Shown here: piece by piece, positions 26,250 to 35,138 of the stretch
Layout of the letters: every line of letters begins with the position of its first letter
Position numbering within the stretch: the first letter of the stretch is position 1
Source: Azohydromonas lata NBRC 102462
GTDB taxonomy: Bacteria > Pseudomonadota > Gammaproteobacteria > Burkholderiales > Burkholderiaceae_C
Assembly (NCBI RefSeq): GCF_001571085.1
Contig: NZ_BCTC01000007.1
Span: 49,992 to 113,991, forward strand
Direction of reading: 5' to 3'
Length of the DNA: 64,000 nt
Translations under genes and position numbers: made by a program
Notes under the pieces: generated by a model
What the model saw: the letters and a program-made list of their open reading frames with translations, nothing else
Database searches by the model: none
What the model was told of the DNA's origin: nothing

Positions 26250-28352
26250 GTGGCCGCGCCCGGCGCCTCCCCGTCGGCCGACCGGCACTTCCGCAGCCGG
26301 CTGCACCGCATCTACCTGGCCTTTGCGCTGGGCTTCATCGTCTTCGTGGTGCTGCTGGGCGTGGCCGAGGAGGTGGCGGGGCTGTCCAAGCGCTGGATCG
26401 GCTTTGCCTTCCTGCTGCTGACGGTCACGCTCTACGCCGGCATAGGCATCCTCAGCCGCACCACCGACCCGGCCGAGTACTACGTGGCCGGGCGCCGCGT
26501 GCCGGCCTTCTACAACGGCATGGCCACGGCGGCGGACTGGATGAGCGCCGCCTCCTTCATCGGCATGGCCGGCACGCTGTACCTGAGCGGTTTCGGCGGC
26601 CTGGCCTACGTCATGGGCTGGACGGGCGGCTACTGCCTGGTGGCGCTGCTGCTGGCGCCCTACCTGCGCAAGTTCGGCCAGTACACGATTCCCGACTTCC
26701 TGGGCGCGCGCTACGAGGGCCACGCGCCGCGGCTCATCGGCGCGGGCTGCGCCATCCTGGTCAGTTTCACCTACCTCGTGGCGCAGATTTACGGCGTGGG
26801 CCTGATCACGGCGCGGCTGACCGGGCTGCCCTTCGAGGTGGGCGTGTTCGTGGGCCTGGGCGGCGTGCTGGTGTGCTCGTTCCTGGGCGGCATGCGCGCG
26901 GTGACGTGGACGCAGGTGGCGCAGTACATCGTGCTGATCCTGGCCTACCTGGTGCCCGTGTGCTGGCTGGCGGCCAAGCAGACGGGCGTGCCGCTGCCGC
27001 TGGTGGTGTACGGCGTGCAGCTCGAAAAGGTCAGCGAGCGCGAGCAGCAGCTCAAGGCCGACCCGCGCGAGAAGGAGGTGATCTCCACCTTCCAGGGCCG
27101 TGCCGACGCCTACGAGCGCCGCCTGGAGAACGTGGCCGCGGCGCTGGAGGCGGAAGTCGATGCCGCCAAGGCGCGCGTGGCGCGGCTCAAGCACACCAAC
27201 GCGCCGCAAAGCGAAATCCACGCCGCCGAGCGCGCGCTGGCGCAGTTGCCCAACAACGAGGAGGAGGCGCGGCGCGCGTGGCAGGCCGAGAAGGCGGCCA
27301 ACGAGGCGCGCGCCCGTCCGCTGGCGGGCATGCCCGAGCACGCCGTGCCCTTTGCCGGGGAGCCCGACGGCGACCCGCTCTCGCGCAGCAGCCCCGAGGT
27401 GTCGCGGCGCAACTTCATGGCGCTGGTGTTCTGCCTGATGGTGGGCTCCGCGGCGCTGCCGCACGTGCTCACGCGCTACTACACGACGCCCAACGTGCGC
27501 GAGGCGCGCGCCTCGGTGGCGTGGACGCTGTTCTTCATCCTGCTGCTCTACGTCACGGCGCCCGCGCTGGCGGTGCTGGTGAAGTACGAGATCTTCAACG
27601 TGCTGGTGGGCACGCCCTTCGACCGGCTGCCGGCGTGGATCTCGAACTGGTCCAAGGTCGATCCGGCGCTGCTGTCGGTGCAGGACGTCAACGGCGACGG
27701 CATCTTCCAGCTCGGCGAGATGAAGATCGGCGGCGACATCATCATGCTGGCCACGCCGGAGATCGCCGGGCTGCCCTACGTCGTTGCCGGCATGGTGGCT
27801 GCCGGCGGCCTGGCCGCGGCGCTGTCCACGGCCGACGGGCTGCTGCTGACCATCTCCAACGCCCTGGGCCACGACACCTACTACCGCGTCATGCGGCCGG
27901 GCTCCTCCACGGCGCGGCGCGTGACCATCTCCAAGACGCTGCTGCTGGTGGTGGCGCTGGCCGCGGCGGCGGTGGCGGCGCACAAGCCGGCGGACATCCT
28001 GTTCCTGGTGTCGGCCACCTTCTCGCTGGCGGGCTCGGCCTTCTTCCCGGCGCTGGTGCTGGGCATCTTCTGGAAGCGCGCCACGCGCGCGGGCGCCTGC
28101 GCCGGCATGGTGGCGGGCGTGCTCACCGCCGGCACCTACATGGTGTTGACGCAGCCCTGGCTGCGCGGCGTCTTCCACATCCAGTCGCCGGTGGAGCTGT
28201 GGTGGGGGCTGCACCCGGTGTCGGCCGGCGTGTTGGGCGTGCCGGTGGGCGTCGTCGCCATCGTCGTGGTGAGCCTGCTGACGCCGCCACCCTCGGCGCA
28301 GACGCAGGCCGCGCTCTCCGACTGGCGCCACCCCGGGAAAACACCGAGCTGA
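26250..28352 (+). CDS. Sodium:solute symporter, VC_2705-like subfamily
   Basis: A 700-residue SSS-family transporter, related to acetate/pyruvate carriers. Transmembrane blocks around YYVAGRRVPAFYNGMATAADWMSAASFIG and FGQYTIPDFLGARY are typical. Between about residues 257 and 385 it has a long hydrophilic, coiled-coil-like insertion, as in the VC_2705 subfamily. Residues 479-490 read DVNGDGIFQLGE, an EF-hand-like calcium loop. The start is a GTG at 26250, one base after the DUF4212 stop, with GGAGG 9 bases upstream. Substrate is probably a small carboxylate, inferred from family only. Confidence 0.87.
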   Translation: MAAPGASPSADRHFRSRLHRIYLAFALGFIVFVVLLGVAEEVAGLSKRWIGFAFLLLTVTLYAGIGILSRTTDPAEYYVAGRRVPAFYNGMATAADWMSAASFIGMAGTLYLSGFGGLAYVMGWTGGYCLVALLLAPYLRKFGQYTIPDFLGARYEGHAPRLIGAGCAILVSFTYLVAQIYGVGLITARLTGLPFEVGVFVGLGGVLVCSFLGGMRAVTWTQVAQYIVLILAYLVPVCWLAAKQTGVPLPLVVYGVQLEKVSEREQQLKADPREKEVISTFQGRADAYERRLENVAAALEAEVDAAKARVARLKHTNAPQSEIHAAERALAQLPNNEEEARRAWQAEKAANEARARPLAGMPEHAVPFAGEPDGDPLSRSSPEVSRRNFMALVFCLMVGSAALPHVLTRYYTTPNVREARASVAWTLFFILLLYVTAPALAVLVKYEIFNVLVGTPFDRLPAWISNWSKVDPALLSVQDVNGDGIFQLGEMKIGGDIIMLATPEIAGLPYVVAGMVAAGGLAAALSTADGLLLTISNALGHDTYYRVMRPGSSTARRVTISKTLLLVVALAAAAVAAHKPADILFLVSATFSLAGSAFFPALVLGIFWKRATRAGACAGMVAGVLTAGTYMVLTQPWLRGVFHIQSPVELWWGLHPVSAGVLGVPVGVVAIVVVSLLTPPPSAQTQAALSDWRHPGKTPS

Positions 28353-28367
28353 AGGACCCCGGCGCAC

Positions 28368-28409
28368 TTGAGATTGATCAAGTCCCGCATCCGGGGGGCT
28401 GCCTACGCT
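28368..28409 (+). promoter_or_regulatory. FNR/Anr-type box with class II promoter geometry
   Basis: TTGAG-ATTG-ATCAA at 28368-28381 matches the FNR/Anr consensus TTGAT-N4-ATCAA at 9 of 10 positions and is embedded in a longer dyad, ACTTGA-n6-TCAAGT. A TACGCT hexamer at 28404-28409 could be the -10 element, putting the start near 28416, so that the box centre falls at about -41.5, the standard position for FNR-activated class II promoters. The only gene downstream on this strand is the 34-codon ORF at 28447. Confidence 0.65.
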
Positions 28410-28446
28410 GTGCGGCAACAGGGCCACAAAGCAGTTGGAGACGGCG

Positions 28447-28551
28447 ATGCAGAAGCTGGGCAAGGTGGTGGACAGGTTGGGCGGTGCCGAGCTGCTGCTG
28501 GTGAGCCTGGTGGTGATCGGCGTGCCGGCCCTGTTCAGCGCCTTGCTGTAA
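28447..28551 (+). CDS. 34-residue predicted membrane microprotein
   Basis: ATG at 28447, TAA at 28549-28551. A GGAG ribosome site lies about 7 bases before the ATG. The peptide has a short amphipathic start (MQKLGKVVDRLGG) and then one strongly hydrophobic stretch of about 20 residues (AELLLVSLVVIGVPALFSALL), so it should be a single-span inner-membrane peptide. It stands alone downstream of an FNR-type promoter and is convergent with the next hydrolase. Not recognised; small membrane peptides under oxygen control often adjust respiratory complexes, but that is inference. Confidence 0.55.
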   Translation: MQKLGKVVDRLGGAELLLVSLVVIGVPALFSALL

Positions 28552-28617
28552 GGCGGCCACGCTTCTTTCCCGGCGCTCCCGGCTTTCCTTGCCGCGCGCC
28601 GCGGCCCGGCCCGGTGC

Positions 28618-29532
28618 TCAAGCGGCCAGAAACGCTTCCATCAAGGCCGCCACGGCCGCGGGCTGGTCGTGGTGCAGCATGTGGCCGCAGCGCGGCAGCA
28701 CCGCGCGGCGGTGGGGCGGCAGCGTCGCCATGCGGGCCTCGAAGTCCTCGCGCGGGTAGGCCGCGCCCCAGCGGCGCAGCACCTCGGTGTCCTCGCCCTC
28801 CACCCACAGCAGCGGCGCCTGGATGCGCTGCCAGGCCGCCAGCGCCTCCTCCTTGCGGTAGAGCACCGGGTTGACGCGCTTGTGTGCCGGGTCGGCCAGC
28901 AGCCGCCAGCGGCCGTCGCCGTCGGGTTCGGCCCAATGCGCGGCCAGCCAGGCGGCCTTGTCGGCGGCAAGAAACGGGTCGTTGGCCTGCAGCCGGGCGG
29001 CGACGGCCTGCAGGCTGTCGTAAGTCATCAGCCGCGCCGGCTTCTTCAGCTCGTCCAGCCACTTCTCCAGCCGCGAAGGTGCCTGCGCGGCGCGGCTGTC
29101 CGGCATCCCGAAACCTTCCAGGTTCACCAGGTGCCGCACCCGCGCCGGGCGCACGCCGGCATAGGCCATGGCGACGTTGCCGCCCATGGAGTGGCCCACG
29201 AGGTCCACTGGCGTATCGGGGCTCAGCGCATCCAGCAGCGCGTCCAGGTCGCCCAGGTAGTCGGGGAACCAGTAGGCGTCCGCGCCGGGGACGGTGCTGC
29301 GGCCGAAGCCGCGCCAGTCGGGGGCGATCACCCAGCGCGGCGCAGTCAATTCGTCCACCAGGAACTGGAAGGAGGCGCCCACGTCCATCCAGCCGTGCAG
29401 CAGCACGAGAGGCGGGCGCTCATCGGTAGCCTGCGACGCGTCGCCCCAGGTGTGGAGGTGGTAGCGGAGGTTGCGGAGGTCGAGGAACCGGCTGGCGGCG
29501 GGGCGGCGCGGCTGGTAGGCGGGGGAGGTCAT
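28618..29532 (-). CDS. Alpha/beta-fold hydrolase
   Basis: A 304-residue hydrolase: LVLLHGWMDVGASFQFLVDEL (oxyanion loop HGW), APDWRGFGRS, nucleophile elbow VGHSMGGNVAM, and terminal histidine CGHMLHHDQP. It resembles haloalkane-dehalogenase or esterase-like hydrolases; substrate unknown. The ATG at 29530-29532 is chosen because homologous-looking sequence starts there; the frame is open further upstream without family signal. Confidence 0.85.
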   Translation of the reverse strand: MTSPAYQPRRPAASRFLDLRNLRYHLHTWGDASQATDERPPLVLLHGWMDVGASFQFLVDELTAPRWVIAPDWRGFGRSTVPGADAYWFPDYLGDLDALLDALSPDTPVDLVGHSMGGNVAMAYAGVRPARVRHLVNLEGFGMPDSRAAQAPSRLEKWLDELKKPARLMTYDSLQAVAARLQANDPFLAADKAAWLAAHWAEPDGDGRWRLLADPAHKRVNPVLYRKEEALAAWQRIQAPLLWVEGEDTEVLRRWGAAYPREDFEARMATLPPHRRAVLPRCGHMLHHDQPAAVAALMEAFLAA

Positions 29533-29792
29533 GGGCGGCACTCTAAAGGGCGGCTCAAGGGGCGGCTTCGGCGCCCGCGCGCACCCCGGTGAAACCGCAT
29601 TGACGTCGTCCGGCAAGGGCGACGCGGTTTGTAAAGCCGGGCGCGGCACAGAACTCAAAGGTCTTGCTGGGAACGAATGGCACAGGCCGCCGTGCCCTTG
29701 GGCATGGCGTCTGCCCGGGTGCGGCATGCCGGCCGGCCGCGCCTGGGTGCATCCGGCGCGGCCGGCGTTTTTCCGATGCGGAGGGTTTCACC

Positions 29793-30707
29793 ATGGACGA
29801 GCAACAGCAGCACTCCGGAGCACCAGGCCAGCCATCCACCCCGCAGGGCGCGCAGATGCAGCAAGGCCAGCAGCCAGGCCAGCAGCAGGGCGGCCCCTCG
29901 GCCCAACAGGGCGGCTCCCAGCAATCGCAGTTCAGCGCCAACGCCGGCCAGCAGGGCGGCGGCAGCGGCCAGGGCATGGGCGGGCAGGGCGCGCAGCCCG
30001 GCGGCGGCGCCGAATCGCCCCAGGGCCCGCGCGGCGGCGGCCGCTACACCGATTTCCTGAGCGGCCGCGGCGGCAGTCCCCTGGAGCTGCTGAAGCGGCT
30101 GGACGAGGACGTGGACCGCCTCTTCCACCAGTTCATAGGCGGCGGCCGCGAGCTGCTGCGCGGCCGGCTGCGCGACCGCGGCTCGGACGCCACGGCGGGC
30201 ATGCCTTCTTCCGGCGCGGGCAGCAGCGGCGGTGTGGACGACGCCATGGCCGAGGCGCCGGGCGGCGCGTCTTCCTCCTCCGCCATGGGCAGCTCGCCGG
30301 GCGCCGGCTGGCTGCCGCAGGTGGAGCTGTGCGAGCGCGGCGGGCGGCTGCACATCAGCATGGACCTGCCCGGCCTGCACCGCGACGACCTGCAGGTCCA
30401 CTTCGACCACGGGCAGCTTGTCGTCCAGGGCGAGCGCCGCACCACCAGCACCTCGGCCCAGCCCGGCGGCTACTACCGCAGCGAGCGCAGCTACGGGCAC
30501 TTCAAGCGCGCCCTGCCGTTGCCCGAGGGCGTCAACCCCGACACGGCGCAGGCCAGCTTCCACAACGGCGTGCTGGATGTGAGCTTCGACATGCCCGTGC
30601 GCCACAACCGCAGCCGGCAGATTCCCATCCAGGACGGCGCGCCGGGCAGCGGCATGAGCGGCGGGACGGCGGGCAGCGCCGGTGCGGGCAGCGAAGCCGG
30701 CTCATGA
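29793..30707 (+). CDS. Hsp20/alpha-crystallin small heat-shock protein with long Gln/Gly-rich N-terminus
   Basis: An ATP-independent holdase chaperone of 304 residues. The first 85 or so are Gln/Gly/Pro/Ser-rich and surely disordered (repeats like QQGQQPGQQQGG). A helical segment (GGSPLELLKRLDEDVDRLFHQF, about 91-112) follows, then a second Ser/Gly linker. The alpha-crystallin domain occupies about 170-275, with DLPGLHRDDLQVHFDHGQLVVQGERR, YYRSERSYGHFKRALPLPEGV and ASFHNGVLDVSF. A GGAGG site lies 8 bases before the ATG at 29793. The usual family length is 140-180, so the N-terminal extension is unusual. Confidence 0.87.
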   Translation: MDEQQQHSGAPGQPSTPQGAQMQQGQQPGQQQGGPSAQQGGSQQSQFSANAGQQGGGSGQGMGGQGAQPGGGAESPQGPRGGGRYTDFLSGRGGSPLELLKRLDEDVDRLFHQFIGGGRELLRGRLRDRGSDATAGMPSSGAGSSGGVDDAMAEAPGGASSSSAMGSSPGAGWLPQVELCERGGRLHISMDLPGLHRDDLQVHFDHGQLVVQGERRTTSTSAQPGGYYRSERSYGHFKRALPLPEGVNPDTAQASFHNGVLDVSFDMPVRHNRSRQIPIQDGAPGSGMSGGTAGSAGAGSEAGS

Positions 30708-30766
30708 GCGCGTCGCCCAGGCCGGTGGTTTTCCCCACGAACCCGTGGTGATGCAAACTCGCGTCC

Positions 30767-31825
30767 ATGCTTGACACCATCACCCTGGGCCGCAGCGAGC
30801 TGCGCGTCACGCCCATCTGCCTGGGCACCATGACCTTCGGCGAGCAGGTGGACGAAGCCACCAGCCACCGCATCCTGGACCGCGCGCTGGAGCGCGGCGT
30901 CAATTTCCTGGACACCGCGGAGATGTACCCCGTGCCGCCGAGCGCGGAGCGCTACGGCGACACGGAGCGCATCCTGGGCTCCTGGCTCAAGGCCCACCCC
31001 GGCGCGCGCAACAAGGTGGTGCTGGCCTCCAAGGTGGCCGGCCCCTCGCGCTACGACTGGATCGGCGGCGGCGTGCCGGACCTGCGCCCCGAGCGCATCG
31101 TCCAGGCCTGCAACGACAGCCTGCAGCGCTTGGGCGTGGAGTGCATCGACCTCTTCCAGATCCACTGGCCCGCCCGCCACGTGCCCGCCTTCGGCGGCGT
31201 GTACTTCGACCCGAACAAGCTCGCGCCCGTGAGCAGCATCGAGTCGCAGCTCCAGGCGCTGGAGCGGCTGGTGCGCGACGGCAAGGTGCGCGCCATCGGC
31301 CTGTCCAACGAAACCCCTTGGGGCGTGGCCGAGTTCGTCCGCATTGCCGAGCAGATGGGCCTGCCGCGCATCGCCACCGTGCAGAACCCGTACTGCCTGG
31401 TCAACCGCGTGGTGGACAACGGGCTGGACGAGGCGCTGCACCACGCGCAGGTGTCGCTGCTGGCCTACTCGCCGCTGGGTTTTGGCCTGCTCACCGGCAA
31501 GTACGACCAGCGTGGCTTCGGCGACGTGGACAACCCCGGACGCCTGGCGCAGTTCGAGTCCATGAAGCAGCAGCGCTGGGGCCGCATGGAGGCGCTGCAG
31601 GCCGCGCGCCACTACAACGCCCTGGCGCGCGCCAACGGCCTCACGCCCACGCGCATGGCGCTGGCCTGGTGCTACCGCAACTGGCGCGTGGCCAGCACCA
31701 TCATCGGCGTCACCAGCGTCGAGCAGCTCGACGAGAACCTGGACGCCTGGGACACCGAGCTTTCGCCCAACCTGCTCAAGGTCATCGACGACATCCGCTG
31801 GACGCACCGCGACCCGGCGCAGTAA
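30767..31825 (+). CDS. tas: Aldo/keto reductase, Tas-like
   Basis: A 352-residue NADPH-dependent aldo/keto reductase. LGTMTFGEQVDEATSHRIL, FLDTAEMYPVPPSAE (catalytic Asp and Tyr), ASKVAGPSRYDW (Lys), FQIHWPAR (His), SNETPWGVAEFVRIAEQM and ASTIIGVTSVEQL closely follow the E. coli Tas protein. Its physiological substrate is unknown; tas was found as a multicopy suppressor of tyrosine auxotrophy. It is followed by ybaK after 22 bases, in an operon that ends at the terminator at 32356-32385. Confidence 0.9.
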   Translation: MLDTITLGRSELRVTPICLGTMTFGEQVDEATSHRILDRALERGVNFLDTAEMYPVPPSAERYGDTERILGSWLKAHPGARNKVVLASKVAGPSRYDWIGGGVPDLRPERIVQACNDSLQRLGVECIDLFQIHWPARHVPAFGGVYFDPNKLAPVSSIESQLQALERLVRDGKVRAIGLSNETPWGVAEFVRIAEQMGLPRIATVQNPYCLVNRVVDNGLDEALHHAQVSLLAYSPLGFGLLTGKYDQRGFGDVDNPGRLAQFESMKQQRWGRMEALQAARHYNALARANGLTPTRMALAWCYRNWRVASTIIGVTSVEQLDENLDAWDTELSPNLLKVIDDIRWTHRDPAQ

Positions 31826-31847
31826 GCCGCACGACAACAAGAAAGAC

Positions 31848-32336
31848 ATGGCCAAGAAGGACAAGCACGTCAGCGAGACGCCCGCCACCCAGTTCCTGCG
31901 CCGCGCGGGCGTGGTTTTCACCGAGCACTCTTACGACTACGTGGACCACGGCGGCACGGCCGAGTCCTCGCGCCAGCTCGGGGTGGACGAGCACCAGGTC
32001 GTCAAGACGCTGGTGATGCAGGACGAGCGCGCGCAGCCCCTGATCGTCCTCATGCACGGCGACCGCCAGGTCAGCACCAAGGCGCTGGCGCGCGCGATCG
32101 GCGTGAAAAGCGTCGAGCCCTGCAAGCCGGAAGTGGCCCAGCGCCACAGCGGCTACCTCGTGGGCGGCACGTCCCCGTTCGGCACCAAGAAGGCCATGCC
32201 GGTGTACGTGGAGGAAACGGTGCTGGCGCTGGAGAAGATTTGCATCAACGGCGGCAAGCGCGGGTTTTTGGTGGGCATCGATCCCAAGCTGCTGAGCACG
32301 CTGGTGGATGCCAAGCCGGTGCACTGCGCGCTCTGA
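31848..32336 (+). CDS. ybaK: Cys-tRNA(Pro) deacylase YbaK
   Basis: Trans-editing enzyme that clears Cys mischarged on tRNA-Pro. At 162 residues it has the family length. Typical elements: TPATQFLRRAGVVFTEHSYDY, ESSRQLGVDEHQVVKTLVM with the conserved lysine, VSTKALARAIGVKSVEPC, and the glycine-rich SGYLVGGTSPFGTKK loop. Second gene of the tas-ybaK pair. Confidence 0.93.
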   Translation: MAKKDKHVSETPATQFLRRAGVVFTEHSYDYVDHGGTAESSRQLGVDEHQVVKTLVMQDERAQPLIVLMHGDRQVSTKALARAIGVKSVEPCKPEVAQRHSGYLVGGTSPFGTKKAMPVYVEETVLALEKICINGGKRGFLVGIDPKLLSTLVDAKPVHCAL

Positions 32337-32355
32337 GAGCGCGTGCCGGCCATGG

Positions 32356-32385
32356 AAAAGGCGGTCCCGCGGACCGCCTTTTTCC
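32356..32385. terminator. Bidirectional rho-independent terminator
   Basis: Perfect 12-bp stem AAAAGGCGGTCC / GGACCGCCTTTT with a 3-base loop. T tracts occur on both strands, so it can serve ybaK on the plus strand and the dodecin gene on the minus strand. Confidence 0.9.
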
Positions 32386-32412
32386 ATTTCGCGCGGGGTG
32401 CGCGCCGGGGCG

Positions 32413-32691
32413 TCAGGCCGTCCCAATCCCGCTCACGCCGCCGGACTGCGTGCCGCCGCCGTCCCCATCGCCCGCCGGCGTATCCGGCGCCAGCCTGAAG
32501 CCGACCTTGAGCGTGACCTGGTAGTGGCCGACGCGGCCATCCACCACGTGGCCGCGCGTTTCCACGACCTCGAACCAGTCGATGTGGCGCACGGTGAGCG
32601 CGGCGGTCTCGATGGCGTTGCGTATGGCGTCGTCGGTGCCGGTGGTGGACGAACCCACCAGCTCGATGAGCTTGTAGACGTGTTGGGACAT
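32413..32691 (-). CDS. Dodecin (flavin/CoA-binding storage protein)
   Basis: A 92-residue dodecin, a small protein that assembles into hollow 12-mers binding flavins or CoA. The core is complete: [27 protein letters not shown], then [36 protein letters not shown], including the flavin-stacking Trp. The last 20 or so residues are a Gly-rich tail ([14 protein letters not shown]) beyond the usual end. AGGAG lies 7 bases before the ATG at 32689-32691. Confidence 0.93.
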   Translation of the reverse strand: MSQHVYKLIELVGSSTTGTDDAIRNAIETAALTVRHIDWFEVVETRGHVVDGRVGHYQVTLKVGFRLAPDTPAGDGDGGGTQSGGVSGIGTA

Positions 32692-32845
32692 CGTTGTTCT
32701 CCTGGCCGCGGGAGTTGATGAGCGGCGGCCCTGCGAGTGCAGGCGCCGGCGGCGCGGCCAGCCTATGGGGCAAGCCGCCTGCCGGCCATGCCCCAGGCGG
32801 CGGGGGTGAAGCCGCCACGCCCGCCGGCGCGGCACCCCGTCACGC

Positions 32846-33520
32846 TCAGCGCCGCACCGGCCAGCGCAGCCGCGCCATCTGCCGGTCCTGCAGGGCCGAC
32901 AAGGCCAGCAGCGCCAGCACCGCGCCCGCCAGCGCGCACAGCATGTCGGCCTGGCTGTCCCACACGTCGCCCTGCCAGCCCAGGAAGTCCTGCGGCGAGC
33001 GGTCGAAAAACACCGTGAGGCGCCACTGCAGGATTTCGTAGCCCGCGCTCAGCGCCAGCGCCACGCAGGCCGAGAGCACCCCGGCCACGAAGCGCTGCGT
33101 CACCCAGCCGCGGCGCAGCAGCAGCTCGCGCACCACCATGGCCGGCACCACGCCCTGCAGGAAGTGGCCCACGCGGTCATACGGGTTGCGCGAGAGGTCG
33201 AACACGTCCTCCAGCCAGAAGCCCAGCGGCACGCGCTGGAAGCTGTAGGCCGCCCCGGTCAGCACCACCAGCGCGAACAGCGACAGCAGCACGTAGGTCA
33301 GCGTGCTCAGGGGGTAGCGGCGGTAGGTCAGCACCAGCGCCGCGCCCACCAGCAGCACGGGCGCGGCCTCGGCCAGCCAGCCCAGGCGGCTGTAGGGCTG
33401 AAGGCCTGAGACCACCAGCCCAAGCAGCACCGTCAGCCCACAGGCCGGGTGCAGCAGGTTGCGCCGCAGCGCGGTGGTGCCGGACGGCTGTCCGGCGCGT
33501 TTGTGCAAGGGAGCGAACAT
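32846..33520 (-). CDS. YjdF-like (DUF2238) inner-membrane protein
   Basis: A 224-residue polytopic membrane protein, with about six hydrophobic helices. The block [30 protein letters not shown] and the C-terminal [20 protein letters not shown] are hallmarks of DUF2238/YjdF. Function unknown. The start at 33518-33520 (MFAPLHKR) is the only ATG before the first helix. Confidence 0.85.
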   Translation of the reverse strand: MFAPLHKRAGQPSGTTALRRNLLHPACGLTVLLGLVVSGLQPYSRLGWLAEAAPVLLVGAALVLTYRRYPLSTLTYVLLSLFALVVLTGAAYSFQRVPLGFWLEDVFDLSRNPYDRVGHFLQGVVPAMVVRELLLRRGWVTQRFVAGVLSACVALALSAGYEILQWRLTVFFDRSPQDFLGWQGDVWDSQADMLCALAGAVLALLALSALQDRQMARLRWPVRR

Positions 33521-33590
33521 GGATGCAAGCCTCCGCTGGCGGCTGTTTTCACCATGTCAACCCTCCGAGCATGCGTGATGCCCGCTTGAA

Positions 33591-34997
33591 TCAGTGGTTA
33601 CCCAGACGCTGGTGCAGTTGCTTGAGGAACCACCACACCGAGCCCACCACCGGCGCCACGGCCAGGCCCACCACCACGTCGGCCGGCGGCATCACAGCGG
33701 CCAGTGCCGGCACGCCCTTGGCCGCCTTGGCCAGGTAGCCCACCAGCCCAAGCGCGTAGTAGCTGATGGCGACCACGGACAAGCCTTCCACCGTCTGCTG
33801 CAGCCGGAGCTGCTGCTGCTGGCGGTGGGCCAGGAGCTTGAACACCTCCTGGTTGCCCGCCTCGCGCTGCACCTCCACGCGCACGCGGGCCAGGCTCACG
33901 GCGCGGTTGATGCGGTCGGCCACGTCGGTGAGCCGCGCGTCCGTGCTCTCGCACAGCGCCATGGCCGGTGCGAAGCGGCGGCCGAAGAAGCCCGACAGCG
34001 TCTGCACACCCTCGATGCGGCGCTCGCGCAGGTCCGAGAGGCGGCGCTGGACGATCTGGTGATAGGCCCGCGTGGCCGAGAAGCGGTAGCGCGTGCGCGC
34101 GGCGCCGTGCTCGATCTCGGCGGCCAGCTTGGTCAGCGTCTCGAAGGCCGCGGCGTCGTCGAGCGAGTCGTCGTTGGCCATGGCATCCACCGTGCGCTGC
34201 AGCGTGCGCTCCAGGTGCGCCAGGGACTGCGCCTCCTTCTGCGCCACCGGGAAGCCCAGCATGGCCAGCATGCGGTAGGTCTCTATCTCGCACAGGCGCT
34301 GCGCCTCGCGCGCGGCCTGGTCGGTGGGCAGCCCCATGTCCAGCAGGACGAAGCGCGTGAAGCCGTCGCCGCGCAGGCGCAGGTCCGTGAAGACCACGCC
34401 CTGGCCGTCGGCGATGACGGCGCCCAGCAGCGGCGCGCCGTCCTCGCACAGGTGGCCGCTGCAACTGCCCAGCGCGGTGGAGATGCGCCGGCGCAGCAGC
34501 GGCAGGCTGTCCTCGTCGGCCTGCAGCAGCAGCACGTGGGTGGCGGCGATCATGGGCGCGCCTTCCGGCGGCGCCAGGGCGCGCACGAACGCCGAGGGCA
34601 GCAGCTCGGTGGCCGAGGCATGCTCCAGCAGCTCGTCCAGCGCGCCGTCCGCGGGCGTGCCGCCGGGCAGGTGCAGCGGGCGGTTGACCTGCCAGCTCAC
34701 GAACTCGCCGTGGCGCTCGAAGCGCATCTCGAAGCGCGGCGTGTGCAGCACGTGGTGGCGCGCGCCGGGCGGGGGCTCGGGCTCGCCGCTGGCGCGGCAG
34801 AGTTCGGTCAAGGCGCTTTCCGCCTGCGCCGCGCTCATGCCCCACTGTGCCCAGGACGACACCACGCTGGGCGTGCGTACCGGCAGCGCCGGGCGGGCGT
34901 GCAGCTCGCCGTGCAGCTCGGTGTGGCTGCGCGGCAGCCAGGCCACGGGGACGGCGGGTGCGGCCGCGTGCGGGGCGTCGTCGGTGAGGGTGTTCAT
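33591..34997 (-). CDS. DUF3422 family membrane-anchored protein
   Basis: A 468-residue protein. The N-terminal half has the DUF3422 blocks RSHTELHGELHARPALPV and LLDMGLPTDQAAREAQRLCEIETYRMLAMLGFPVAQ. A helical, coiled-coil-like region (about 280-400) is followed by two closely spaced hydrophobic helices near 405-455 (SVVAISYYALGLVGYLAKAAKG, PADVVVGLAVAPVVGSVWWFL). The family is widespread in proteobacteria and uncharacterised. The ATG at 34995-34997 removes an upstream extension without family signal. Confidence 0.82.
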   Translation of the reverse strand: MNTLTDDAPHAAAPAVPVAWLPRSHTELHGELHARPALPVRTPSVVSSWAQWGMSAAQAESALTELCRASGEPEPPPGARHHVLHTPRFEMRFERHGEFVSWQVNRPLHLPGGTPADGALDELLEHASATELLPSAFVRALAPPEGAPMIAATHVLLLQADEDSLPLLRRRISTALGSCSGHLCEDGAPLLGAVIADGQGVVFTDLRLRGDGFTRFVLLDMGLPTDQAAREAQRLCEIETYRMLAMLGFPVAQKEAQSLAHLERTLQRTVDAMANDDSLDDAAAFETLTKLAAEIEHGAARTRYRFSATRAYHQIVQRRLSDLRERRIEGVQTLSGFFGRRFAPAMALCESTDARLTDVADRINRAVSLARVRVEVQREAGNQEVFKLLAHRQQQQLRLQQTVEGLSVVAISYYALGLVGYLAKAAKGVPALAAVMPPADVVVGLAVAPVVGSVWWFLKQLHQRLGNH

Positions 34998-35138
34998 GCG
35001 CTGCGTCAAACCTCCAAGGGTTGACACTGTAATGGGCGCGTGTAACGGCGCCTTGCACGAGGCTGTCAATAGGAACAACCTGGCCCGCCGCTTACACTGG
35101 CGGGCTGTCTAACTGCCTGCGATCCGCGAACAAGGGAC

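Noticed and set aside
26040..28463. Minus-strand ORF of 807 codons opposite the symporter
   Set aside because: Shadow of the symporter frame; no domain, no plausible start.
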